The notes beneath the pieces are model-generated. The model had not been told where the DNA came from. It was given only the letters and a program-made list of their open reading frames with translations, and ran no database searches. Position numbers and translations under genes: made by a program. A stretch of DNA of 64,000 nucleotides, taken from contig OU452198.1 in the NCBI GenBank assembly GCA_911728435.2, positions 40,391,902-40,455,901 on the forward strand. The letters run 5' to 3'. Within the stretch, counting starts at the first letter, position 1; every line of letters begins with the position of its first letter. The DNA comes from Apoderus coryli (Eukaryota; Arthropoda; Insecta; Coleoptera; Attelabidae). Below are positions 38,184 to 48,383 of the stretch, piece by piece.

Positions 38184-40042
38184 CAGGGTGAGTCACGAGG
38201 AACTGTACATACTTCTACCATAAGTAGAGGCACGTTAGGGGATTATCAAATGACCACTAAAAAATGTCTCCTTGTTTTGATTATTAATATACAGGGTGAA
38301 TTATGGATCTTCACCAAAACAATGTTTCGTCATATCTTTTCAATGATTAAGTCGATTTTTCTCATTTTTTTATAAAAGTGTGTATTGGTGTCTGGCAACT
38401 AACTGACATACTCAGAATTGAAAAAATCCAGGTCCGTCTTCGAGAAAATTTGTGGGACTGCTTCATGTTCAACACTTCAACCTGTATATGATTTTTCAAA
38501 AATCTGATATAATTTTTTCAGAGAGCATAAATAGACAGTTAGGCCTGGGTATTTGAATTTTTTGTTACACTCACCTCACATTTCCAATTAAAGATTCATT
38601 TTAGAGCCAAATTGAAAATTGGCAATAATGAAGTATCTTACTGTACAATAATGTTTAGTTATTAAAAAGAAATCTTCAAAATTGACACAAACGACACACA
38701 CTGTGCTCCAGTATCGTAAATACCATCATTTGAATTGATTTACAGGGCCGGATTTAAAAATCTGGCATATCTGGTTCATCCCAATAATTCACCCTGTATG
38801 TAACTTTTTCCACCCGTAATAGACAGAAAACAGATAAAAAATGATTGTAGTATCCTAGTCTTGTTATTTGTTTCAGGAAAACTCATGTGTCTAATTATTT
38901 TAATCGGAATGAAATGAACAAGCCAGGGAAATGTTTATTCATAAATTAAGAAATAAAATAAAAAACAATAAGCAAACAATAAAACAGTTTGAACAATGTG
39001 GAACAAAGTAAAAAAACAATTTAATAAACATTACAATTACAAAAGATGTTCAAAATGAAATTCATCTGCCTTAATACACTTTTCTTGACGAATGTTTAAA
39101 TGTATAATGAACTTTCTGATTGTCAGTGTGTCATTTCTGGTAATATTGCAACAGTGAATAATTCTGTTAATGAGCTGTTGTGTTTTATAATCGTAATGTT
39201 TATTAAATTGTTTTTACTTTGTTCCACATTGTTTTACATTTTACATGTTTTATTGTTTGGTTATTGTTTTTTATTTCTTAATTTATGAATAAACATTTCC
39301 CTGGCTTGTTCATTTCATTCCGATTAAAATAATTAGACACACGGTTTTCCTCAAACAAATAAGAAAACTAGGTTATTACAATCATTTTTTATCTGTTTTC
39401 TGTCTATGACGGGTGGAAAAAGTTAGATACAGGGTGAATTATTGGGATGAACCAGATATGCCAGATTTTTAAATCCGGCCCTGCAAATCAATTCAAATTA
39501 TGGTATTTACCATACTGGAGGACAGTGTGTGTCGTTTCTGTCTATTTTGAAGATTTCTTTTTAATAACTAAACATTATTATACAATAAGATACTTCATTA
39601 TATCCAATTTTCAATTTGGCTCTAAAATGAATCTTTAATTGGAAATGTGAGGTGAGTGTAACAAAAAATTCAAGTACCCAGGTCTAACTGTCTATTTGTG
39701 CTCTCTGAAAAAATTATATCAGATTTTTGAAAAATCATATACAGGGTGAAGTGTTGAATATGAAGCAGTCCCACAAATTTTCTCGAAGACGTACCTGGAT
39801 TTTTTCAATTCTGAGTATGTCAGTTAGTTGCCAGACACCAGTACACACTTTTATAAAAAAATTAGATAAATCGACTTAATCATTGAAAAGATATGACGAA
39901 ACATTGTTTTGGTGAAAATCCATAATTCACCCTGTATATAAATAATGAAAACAAGGAGACATTTTTTAATGGTCATTTGATAATCCCCTAACGTGCCTCT
40001 ACTTATGGTAGAAGTATGTACAGTTCCTCGTGACTCACCCTG
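38184..40042. mobile_element. 1.86 kb palindromic Tc1/mariner-type fold-back element
   Basis: The ends CAGGGTGAGTCACGAGG (38184) and its complement (to 40042) are flanked by TA at 38182-38183 and 40043-40044. The arms pair over about 850 bp to 39035/39192 (sum of paired coordinates 78226-78227 throughout, with few indels). Several nested CAGGGTGAA-type ends inside (near 38292, 38790) suggest layers of related elements. The 150 bp loop holds a transposase C terminus. Confidence 0.8.
39037..39180 (-). pseudogene. Transposase C-terminal fragment in the palindrome loop
   Basis: The minus frame encodes LTIRKFIIHLNIRQEKCIKA, then DEFHFEHLL and TAA (39037-39039). The ending HFEHLL with a preceding Cys-x-x-Ala/Val is the classic C terminus of a Tc1-like transposase family in insects. 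The same ending, as PLERLI, is recognisable in the relic at 11450-11955. It identifies the likely autonomous parent of the fold-back. Confidence 0.7.
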
Positions 40043-41049
40043 TATATAATAATAAGGTTATCTTCTAATCTATTATTAATAATACTAATTTTGGTTTTTA
40101 TATAATAAAACGACTGAAAAACAAAGATATATATGTGCTTCTGCAGTATTTGCTAGTTTTATACTTACATCAATATTTAGTGATTTTACAACTAATTGTG
40201 ATGGGTTTAATAAAAATGTTTCACACTTCACTAAAACTATTGTTCTTATTTATAAATATCCCAATAAACCACCTGTACTCTTCAGTTAAGTCACTATTTT
40301 TATCAAAATTAAAGAACAAAGCACTCAAAATCTATAATACAACGTGTATGTCATTTTTTATTGTTCACTGTTATTGTAGTTCCAAAAACATTTCACAGAT
40401 GCCACCCACTTTGCGTGCGATCGCGAATAGCCTCAGTAATAGTTCGACAAGTTTCGTGTTTCTCAATCGGACAGAGAAAATACTACTAAGCGTCTAGAAA
40501 ACATAAGACAAATTTGCTTAGAGCCATGAAAAAATACGATAATAAGAAGATATTTAATTGACATTAACCTCACATTTCCTTTGTTTATTTTACTTTGTAT
40601 TTTGGGCTTAATATTAATAGATTGATAATGCTTAGTAGTTCTTTATTTGGTTTTACAAAAAGCGTTGTATATGTGATTGTTAAAAATATTGCCACTGCAA
40701 AGATTTCTTGTAAGAAAATCGAAAATATAGCTAGAAAAAGGATTTAGTCTACATGACGATAAGCGTTTTATTGAACTTTTTGTCTAAATAAAGACCTATG
40801 ATTTGTTTTATAGATACACTAATATTATTACAATTCTCTATGCATACATAGCTAAGTAATTATCTATCCCTCATTAATAATTTACAGTTTAAAGTGGTAG
40901 ATACTTAGGTTGCTACCATTGTTTACAAATTTTGAACCCACTCAAAAATGATATTTGTTAAAATGGTTTAAATTAAATGCTTACCTTTATACCTTTTTCG
41001 CGATAAATGTTTATAATTATTGTAAGAAGTTTACCTAAAAAATAAATAA

Positions 41050-41570
41050 AGGCAGGTTTAGCCAACTAATAATGCATAATGCATAATTTTAGTGCATAAT
41101 GGATAATTTTTAAAACATGGCAAAGACATGTACCTGTTTATACAACGAATAGTGTATAATTCATAATTTTCGTTGATAATGCATAAGGTTGGGAACTTTC
41201 AACTTTATGCACTAAATTTTGCAAAAAATATCACTACGCATGCGCCGCAAATAAATTATAAACACTTACATAACCTCAACTTACAAAATAAACTAAATAA
41301 TAATTGAAAATGTGATAATTAACAGAATTTTTAATTTGAAAGCTATTAAAACATAAATAAGTCCAACACAAAGGAAAAGCATTATCTTTAAAGGCAATGG
41401 TAAGAGGTTAACCTGCTGTCTAGTCAATTGTCATTTTTCGCTTTATGCATAAAAGTTATGAATTGTATAAACACCTATATTTTGTTGTGAATTATCGATT
41501 ATGCACTATATATTAAGCATTATTCTTTATGTATTATGTACTATCCATTATTAGTTGGCTAAACCCGCCT
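41050..41570. mobile_element. PIF/Harbinger-like MITE with exact empty site in the mirror arm
   Basis: The 521 bp element starts AGGCAGGTTTAGCCAACTAA and ends with the inverted copy (one mismatch). It is flanked by TAA at 41047-41049 and 41571-41573. The opposite arm, near 36745, has a single TAA at the same place and no element, giving an empty site inside the same molecule. A 3-bp TAA duplication is the hallmark of PIF/Harbinger insertion. The interior is rich in GCATAAT words and non-coding. It inserted after the inverted duplication. Confidence 0.8.
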
Positions 41571-41907
41571 TAATATCACCTGAAAATCATAATACAAACA
41601 ACCATAACCTAACCTCTTTTCATTTTATTGTCATTGAATGAAGAAAGATAAAAAACTCATGCATGCATTGAATAGACTGAGACAGAACGATCATAGAAAC
41701 ACCTTTCAAGTTGTCTCTATCATTCGCTTCTCTATCGCCCCTTCGGTCATGTTCAGCTAGACACGGAAAATACCGAATCTGGTTAGAGAGTACGAAATAG
41801 CGAAGCGAACGGAATCTCTATCGCTATTTTGTTACAGAGTGCCGCTCCCGGTATTTTGTAATGACCATTTATTTCTATAGAGCAAGCGTCCGTGGTTATT
41901 GTATTAT

Positions 41908-42172
41908 TCGTCTATTGTAATGAAACCAAAGCACTAATTTAAATACTAAATATATTGATTAAATATACTTAACGGCGAAACAGTTCTTACAACAAAATAA
42001 CACAATCTTAGTATACGACAATATATCTGACTACTCAACGTTGTACATACGATTATATTCTAGGTCCTAGGTATAGGTTATGTTATATGACATATGTCAT
42101 GACAACTATTATTAGAGATGCATAAAACTACACAATGTAAAAGTAGAGATGCACATATAACACAGTTATTAT
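41908..42172. mobile_element. Arm-B-specific insertion of about 265 bp
   Basis: Arm A has an uninterrupted ACAATAATAACCACGGACG around 36405-36430, whereas arm B has about 265 bp inserted at this point, bounded by repeated ACAATAA words. On the minus strand it begins TGTGTTATATG and near its end has ATTACA, which might mean a solo LTR. Classification is uncertain. Confidence 0.45.
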
Positions 42173-43021
42173 TGTATTTGTTGTATTTTAAAAATGTATG
42201 GAATAATACGGGAAATTAAAATAAAACCGCAATAATACACAAATAATGTTTAATTAATAAAAAATAATATACAAACTCACTACGTCGATATATAAAAATA
42301 GTGGAAAAAATATCACATCCACAGTTCAAACTTTTTTAAACACGTATTAAATGGACAGTTAGGTTTTTATTTTTAAGTTTAATTTATACAATTAAATACC
42401 TTTAATGTAAAATCTAATAAAAACATGGCCACATTGCGCCGCCATCATCTTCAAATTGCCGCGTATCTCTTTGGAACATACAGGACATAAAAAGGTGTGT
42501 GTGCGAGGTGTTTCCTTTGGTTCCTGGTAAAAAGTACCAATATAAATAACATAAACAAATATTACAATAAACAAACTATCTATTATTATAAACAAAATTC
42601 ACAAAATTAGTCAAACCTGTCAACCCATAGATGCAGTGTTAAGGAATGTTTAAAAGTTCAGCTCTTAACATCGAAGAAATTAACAAGGAATTGTAATCGT
42701 TGCTCGCCATAAGGGTGCTCTGGATTCGTAGTTAAGAATGTGAGGTACATAAAAGAGTTTGGGATGTCTGATACGTGAGACTGAATCTACTGGAGCAAGT
42801 GCGTGGGCAGTCCCACGTACCATTAATCGTTTCGAAAAGAAACACCTGCGATGCAAAGTACCACGTCTTCAGAGCGACCAAAAGTAAAAAAGGCTCAATA
42901 AGACATGGTGATCAAATCGCGCGGTGGAAAATGACCATCAATAATAAATGCAACAGTTACAAAAAAATGGAACACTCGATTTTATTTATGTGAAAATTAT
43001 ATAAAAAAAGCATAATCAAGA

Positions 43022-43310
43022 TTAGAGTGCACCATGGAGTTTTAAACAGTCAAGAGACACTTGTTCTTGGTAAAAATGTGTGTGGATCTGAATATAAAAC
43101 CCAGCATTCAAAGTAATTTCTGAGCTATGGTAACTAAAGTTTAAGTCGCTGTCAACAAACACACCAAGGTCCTTAATCAGAGAACACCTCTCCAAAATCT
43201 CATCATTAATATAGTCATGCACTAAGAGATGAGCACGTCAAATAAACGTTATAGTTTTGCATTTGTTAACATTCACATATAATATGTAGTTGTTTTTCAA
43301 CAATACAAGA
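43022..43310 (-). pseudogene. Non-LTR RT fragment, mirror of 35100-35390
   Basis: The same peptide as in arm A (MHDYINDEILERCSLIKDLG) is seen on the minus strand with two residue changes near its end. It moved as part of the inverted duplication. Confidence 0.6.
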
Positions 43311-44239
43311 GATTTGCATCTCTTTGCAACTGTGAACAATCATCAATCATATCAGAACCAATATCGTTTATATGTAAATAAATTAAATAATTATCATACC
43401 ATCCTCGTAATGATTCCTCAGCATCTTACTACGCATAAGGTTGATAATTGGTGATTTGAGATATTTTATAAAACATTATTCAGTTGTGCTTTAACTTTTT
43501 GAACCCTAGCACATAATTGCTAGACCGGTCAAGTAGAGCAGCTGAAAATTTTCAGTAGTAATATCCCTAGGATATTGATAATAGACGAGATAATTTTATG
43601 ACAATCGAAAAGGCTGAGGGCTGTTACCAAAGCAAAAAGCTTGAAAAACTTGTCATAAAATTACGAGGCATTTATCAATGTCCGACGGATATTCGGTGGA
43701 AAATTTTTTGACAGAAAAAATTACAACAATTCATATTCTTGTTCGCAGCAAAATTCCATAAATATTCCCGAAATATATTTGTGACTAGGTTGTATTTCTG
43801 GGAATTTTTTCTTTGATTAGCGCATTTATACTTTGAACATTCGCATTGCCAAAACGTGACATTTTGAAATTTATTTGGAATGAAGTTGTCAAACTTAATA
43901 GTGTTGTCATAGTGATTGATAATTGCACTGAATGCAATTATCAGTTTAATGTTGACATGATTGGGTGAAATTGTTTCATATGCCACAAAATGAGAAAATT
44001 TGATTGGTTGTTAGAACTGTAAAAAAATTATCAGCAAAATGAAATTAACGATCTAACCATGAAATTTGGGTTGCATATCTCCCAATATAAAAAATGACAG
44101 TTCATAATGTAATAAATATGCAAGTAACAAAGCACAATTATTATTTGTAATTCGTGGCTAATGATAATCATTATAATACATAAGCACGTTACACTTACCA
44201 TTTCACCTTTTGAATGCAGTGCATGCCGACGTCGGCGTC

Positions 44240-44515
44240 GGTTTCGGGGTCTAGTAGTAGCTTTAGTTCGACATTTAGATATACGAAGCGCTCTCATGGC
44301 ATCTGTTAAAACGTATGTTCCTGTTTCGTTATCGGTCGGTCTAGTAGTAGCTTTAGTTCGACATTTAGATATACGAAGCGCTCTCATGGCATCTGTTAAA
44401 ACGTATGTTCCTGTTTCGTTATCGGTCGGTCTAGTAGTAGCTTTAGTTCGACATTTAGATATACGAAGCGCTCTCATGGCATCTGTTAAAACGTATGTTC
44501 CTGTTTCGTTACCGT
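44240..44515 (-). repeat. In-frame 90 bp tandem triplication in RNF4-like exon 1
   Basis: CTAGTAGTAG recurs at 44251, 44341 and 44431, giving a 90 bp period repeated almost without change. Each unit encodes 30 residues and keeps the frame. Copies A and C have one unit. The near identity of units indicates recent expansion. Confidence 0.9.
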
Positions 44516-44908
44516 CAGACTCAACAGCAACTGAATCTTCTACGGCAGCGCCATTGGCAGATAATAATGGCTTTTTTAGTGACCTCATTGTTATACGTTG
44601 TGCCATCTTCATAAACACTATTCACTTAAAATACTGATAAACTGAGGATTAAATAATAATAATAAATCTTCGTTTTTGTATGTCCGTATATAAATATTTT
44701 AACGGACTTTTTGTAGAAAAACTTTAATGCACGTATTTTTCTAACTTCAATTCAAAATAATACCACGCGAATGCTAGTAACAGTAGCAAAGCAATGCGAT
44801 GACCGACTGCCCGATGACAAATAATAATGTCCGAATTGGTTTTGAATCACAGAACGTTACAAATCCAACGCATGCGTCTTAACGTCATTCGTACGATAAT
44901 CCATCCTT

Positions 44909-45424
44909 AGGTGGGGATGCTAACGATACCTCGATACTTCGAAGGTATCGATACTTTTGCTGCAGTATCGAGTCATTTTGGCATCGATATTGTTAGAACG
45001 ATAATTAATTATTTTCTTCAGGTTTTCTCGACAGTTTCTTCCTAAATGCTCGTTATTCTGAATAAATTAATTATATGACATTTTTTTTAATTACAAATTA
45101 TAATTAATTCATTGCATTTTCTAAAAGATATTTTATTTGTGTACTTATTTTTACCAGTGCTTTTTAGTTTATTTTATCAATTTAGACTCGTACACAGAAC
45201 ATACTTCATAGATCTCCTATGTTAGGTAACACAAAATATAATAAAATAAATAAATAAATAAATAAAAATATGCAGCAGTTTTATATTTAAAAGTGTTCTG
45301 TGTACTTTCGATACCGATACCTGAGAGTACCGATACTTTTTAGACAAGTATCGTTAAGAATCGATACTTCGCTAAAAGTACTGGTATCGGTATCGATATT
45401 TTTTACTATTTTCGCATCACTATC
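44909..45424. mobile_element. hAT-like TATCGATA-rich MITE (inverted copy B)
   Basis: This is the mirror of 33196-33690, starting AGGTGGGGATGCTAACGAT and ending TTTCGCATCACTA. A TAAATAAATAAATAAA run at 45244-45263 is private to this copy. Confidence 0.5.
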
Positions 45425-45448
45425 CTTTGTGGTCCTCTAATGTATACT

Positions 45449-45790
45449 ATAGAATATAAGGAGTGTAGTGGCAACAGTGTGTGTTTAGTGACAGTTAAAA
45501 AGTCTATAAGACGTAGATGACATTGACATTAAGAGAAGATGATAGTTTTATATTTTTTAGATAAACGTAGAATATATATAATAATGGAATCGAATAAACG
45601 AAGCTTTATTTACTGAAATAGAGCCCCTCAACGTCAGAAGTGGGATACAGCCCTATGTCAGTCTTTTTTCGCTAAAAAGTTAATAAATATAAGGAGTGTA
45701 GTGGCAACAGTGTGTGTTTAGTGACAGTTAAAAAGTCGAATAGACGTAGATGACATTGACATTAAGAGAAGAAGATAGTTGCTGTATATT
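45449..45790 (+). mobile_element. LTR - leader - LTR remnant
   Basis: TGTAGTGGCAACAGTGTGTG begins at 45464 and again at 45698. Between them lie the rest of the first LTR, the putative primer-binding site TGGGATACAGCCC (45638) and about 40 bp of leader, which stops at ATAAATA just before the gag start seen in copies A and C. The second LTR start follows directly. An internal deletion between leader and second LTR explains the loss of gag here. Confidence 0.55.
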
Positions 45791-45968
45791 TGTTAGAGAT
45801 TATTATTGTTTTAAACTTTGGTTTTTAGTAGATTTTTAAAAAAAATCTAACTATTCTGGAGATCGACATAACCGAAATTTTGAAAAATTTGTATGCAGTC
45901 CTTCATTTCATGACTCCCGGATCCTAAAAATGACCTCAATTCAAAAGTTTATATATCTATATATATAT

Positions 45969-46812
45969 AATACTCAAAACAGGTTTTTGGGGTATCAGCC
46001 TATAGTAAGTTGAAACTCTTTTTTATTTCCAAGCTTTCGGAAAACTTTATTCCTTCCTCAGGGCTAGAATCACAATATGGAAAAGTATTAAATAACATAG
46101 TGAATACAACAATTTAAAATAAATAAAACAAAAAACAATTTAAAAGATGAAACAAATACAAAAAAATGTAAAATCCTACCTTTTTAAAGTAAGGTGAGTT
46201 GTATAATCGTGGTGTTTTTTAAAGTTAAAAACGACATAACATATATTAAAAACACTTTAGTCGGACGACTAGAAGAAACATCTTTTATACAATTCAAAAC
46301 TATTTCGAAGTTAACATAAAATTGTTTCGTAGGTGAAACATTTTGTTTTGGCGAGAGAGGCCTCGTGCGAAATATTAAAATTCTGGTAAATGCAAGTAAC
46401 TATTTTATTAGGTAGTATCTCTCTCTCGCCAAAACAAAATGTTTCACCTAAGAAACAATTTTATGTTAACTTCGAAATAGTTTTGAATTGTATAAAAGAT
46501 GTTTCTTCTAGTCGTCCGACTAAAGTGTTTTTAATATACGTTATGTCTTTTTTAACTTTAAAGAACATCAATATTATACAACTCACCTTACTTTAAAAAG
46601 GTAGGATTTTACATTTTTTTGTATTTGTTTCATCTTTTAAATTGTTTTTTGTTTTATTTATTTTAAATTGTTGTATTCACTATGTTATTTAATACTTTTC
46701 CATATTGTGACTCTAGCCCGGAGGAAGGAATAAAGTTTTCCGAAAGCTTGGAAGTAAAAAAGAGTTTCAACTTACTATAGGCTGATACCCCAAAAACCTG
46801 TTTTGAGTATTA
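45969..46812. mobile_element. Palindromic element of 0.84 kb with hammerhead-like ends
   Basis: AATACTCAAAACAGGTTTTT at 45969 pairs with its complement to 46812; the arms are about 400 bp and the centre is near 46390. Each arm carries, read outward on the appropriate strand, CTGAGGA, a GGAA/TTCC hairpin, then GAAAGCTTGG (46030-46061 minus; 46718-46752 plus with a changed first box). This resembles a hammerhead core (CTGANGA...GAAA), but the base at the expected cleavage site is uncertain and helix I is short. Inverted terminal copies with such cores are a Penelope-like habit. Confidence 0.5.
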
Positions 46813-46859
46813 ATATACGTTTAGCCAAAATCGCACAATTCAATATATATATATATAAT

Positions 46860-48010
46860 TATTTATAACACATTTTTTACGTTATATTCTATCAAAGCTA
46901 TAAATAACTAGTCAATATTTCTGCTATGTTTAAGAAATTCGTTTTTTCTAACCCCATTTTACACTTTTTTCGAATGTCAATGTGGTCTAATTGTGTAGGT
47001 TAAATATTTTAGGTTATGTTTAATGAAACGCACAAAAAATTATTCAATATTTCGGATAAGTTTAAGAACTATGATTTTTAAAATTTTTGACCCTCTTTTA
47101 AACCCCTTGCGTACGCTCAATGTTAATCACCACCTATAAATATCCTGTAGTATTTTCGTACCAAATGTGGTTAAAATCCTTTAAGTGGTTTTGAGTTATC
47201 ACGGATACAAATTTTTTCTGACACTTTTATAGAATTTTCACGCACGCCTATGGTACATTAATTTTTGTCGTGTATTTTTAATACCAATTCAACTAGTTAA
47301 ATATAAAATTTTTTACATTTTAATTTTTTTTTATTTTACCCCTTTTTCTACTATTTACGAACGCCTATGTAAATAAAAATTTTATGCTGCATTTTTTAGG
47401 ATATCTTATATCAAAGCTACATATAATTAGCCAATTTTTCTGGTAGATTTGGGAAACATTTTTCTTTCGTTTTTGACCCTTTTTTTAGACTATTTTCGAA
47501 CGCCTGTGTGAATCAAATCTTTTATGTAACATTTTTTAGGTTATATTCTATCACAACTATCAAAAATTATTCCATATTTCGAATAAGTTTAGGAAATATA
47601 TATTTTTTGTTTTGACCCCTTTTCCACTATTTACGAGCGCCTATGAAATTAAGTTATTTATGACACATTTTATAGGTTATATTCTATTAAAGCCAGAAAT
47701 AATTAGTTAATATTTCTGCTATGTTTAAGAAGTACGTTTTTTTTAAATATTTTTTACCCCATTTTACACTATTTTCGAACGCCAATGTGGTCTAATATTT
47801 TATATTCAATATTTTAGCTTATACCGTTGATTGAATGCGTAAAAAATTATGCAGTATTTCGGATAAGTTTAAGAACTATGAATTTTTTTAATTTTTGAAC
47901 CCTCTTTTAAACCCCTTGCCTACGCTCAATGTTTCCCAAAATCTAATCAGCTCCTTGCCATGTCCCATAGTATTTTTGTACGAAATTTGGTTAAAATCTG
48001 TTAAGTAGCT
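46860..48010 (-). repeat. Inverted copy of the 28.4-29.7 kb tandem-repeat element
   Basis: On the minus strand the same words recur (AGGCGTTCGTAAATAGT, GGGTCAAAA, AACCACTTAA), with the same ~137 bp spacing, between about 46880 and 47980. The two copies are about 17 kb apart and opposite in orientation. No protein is supported. Confidence 0.6.
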
Positions 48011-48013
48011 TTT

Positions 48014-48350
48014 GTTTCTATGTTAAAGTAATTTTAGTAAATTTCGAAGAAAAAACAAGAAAAACTACTTGTTTTTCATATGATATGAGGATGAACCTGT
48101 TGCTTGGGACTGCTTAAGGTATTCTGATTTTGCCCGTAAAATCCATGATGCTTACGGTACCACAAAAGATGTAAATAAAATAATGATTAAAAACGATATT
48201 ACTTATTAGAAGATATAAAATTCAAACCTAATAAAAAGGTTTCATTTACTATGTTTGAGATTAAAAAACTTATTGATCTCTAATCTTTTTTCTCGACCGC
48301 GAACATAATTAATGAGCAGAACATAAATAACTTAAATAGGCAGTCCCCAT
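48014..48350 (+). repeat. Direct repeat, left copy (partner at 50508-50880)
   Basis: TCTATGTTAAAGTA...TTTAGTAAATTTC, then GGATGAACC, GGACTGCTTAA, TTTTGCCCGTAAA, AATAAAAAGGTTTCATTTAC and ACATAAATAACTTAA occur in the same order in both copies. The pair flanks the integrase element at 48384-50350. Whether they are LTR-like ends or a duplicated older repeat is not clear; identity is roughly 85 percent by eye. Confidence 0.5.
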
Positions 48351-48383
48351 AAACACCATATTATACGTCCTAATATATATAAA

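Larger units (their letters stand above)
42424..44612 (-). pseudogene. RNF4-like RING protein, inverted copy B, broken
   Basis: Exon 1 (44612-44199, donor complement at 44198) has the same start as copy A but with a 30-residue block, beginning DNETGTYVLTDAM and ending KATTRP, present three times in tandem, and two extra Arg codons; frame is kept (138 codons). The RING exon starts at 42533 and reads through CPVCSKEIRGN to CGHVF, then a deletion of about 160 bp joins it to 3' sequence at 42424, removing FCEPC, the last Cys pair and the stop. The RING cannot fold, so I call it a pseudogene. Confidence 0.8.
32905..45684. repeat. Giant inverted duplication carrying RNF4-like copies A and B
   Basis: The left arm (about 32905-37370) and right arm (about 40430-45684) are inverted copies, matched segment by segment: LTR, TATCGATA MITE, RNF4-like exon 1, Crypton-like insert, RT fragment, RING exon, and the region around AACTTGTCGAACTATTAC. 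Right-arm-only changes are a 521 bp MITE (41050-41570), a 265 bp insertion (41908-42172), a 90 bp triplication in exon 1 and a deletion in the RING exon. The 3 kb spacer contains the fold-back 38184-40042. The independent differences argue against an assembly mirror artefact. Confidence 0.85.

Noticed and set aside
32905..45684. Assembly artefact from reading the same molecule on both strands
   Set aside because: Arms differ by a MITE with TAA duplication, a 90 bp triplication, a RING deletion and point changes, which a mirror artefact would not produce; still worth long-read confirmation.
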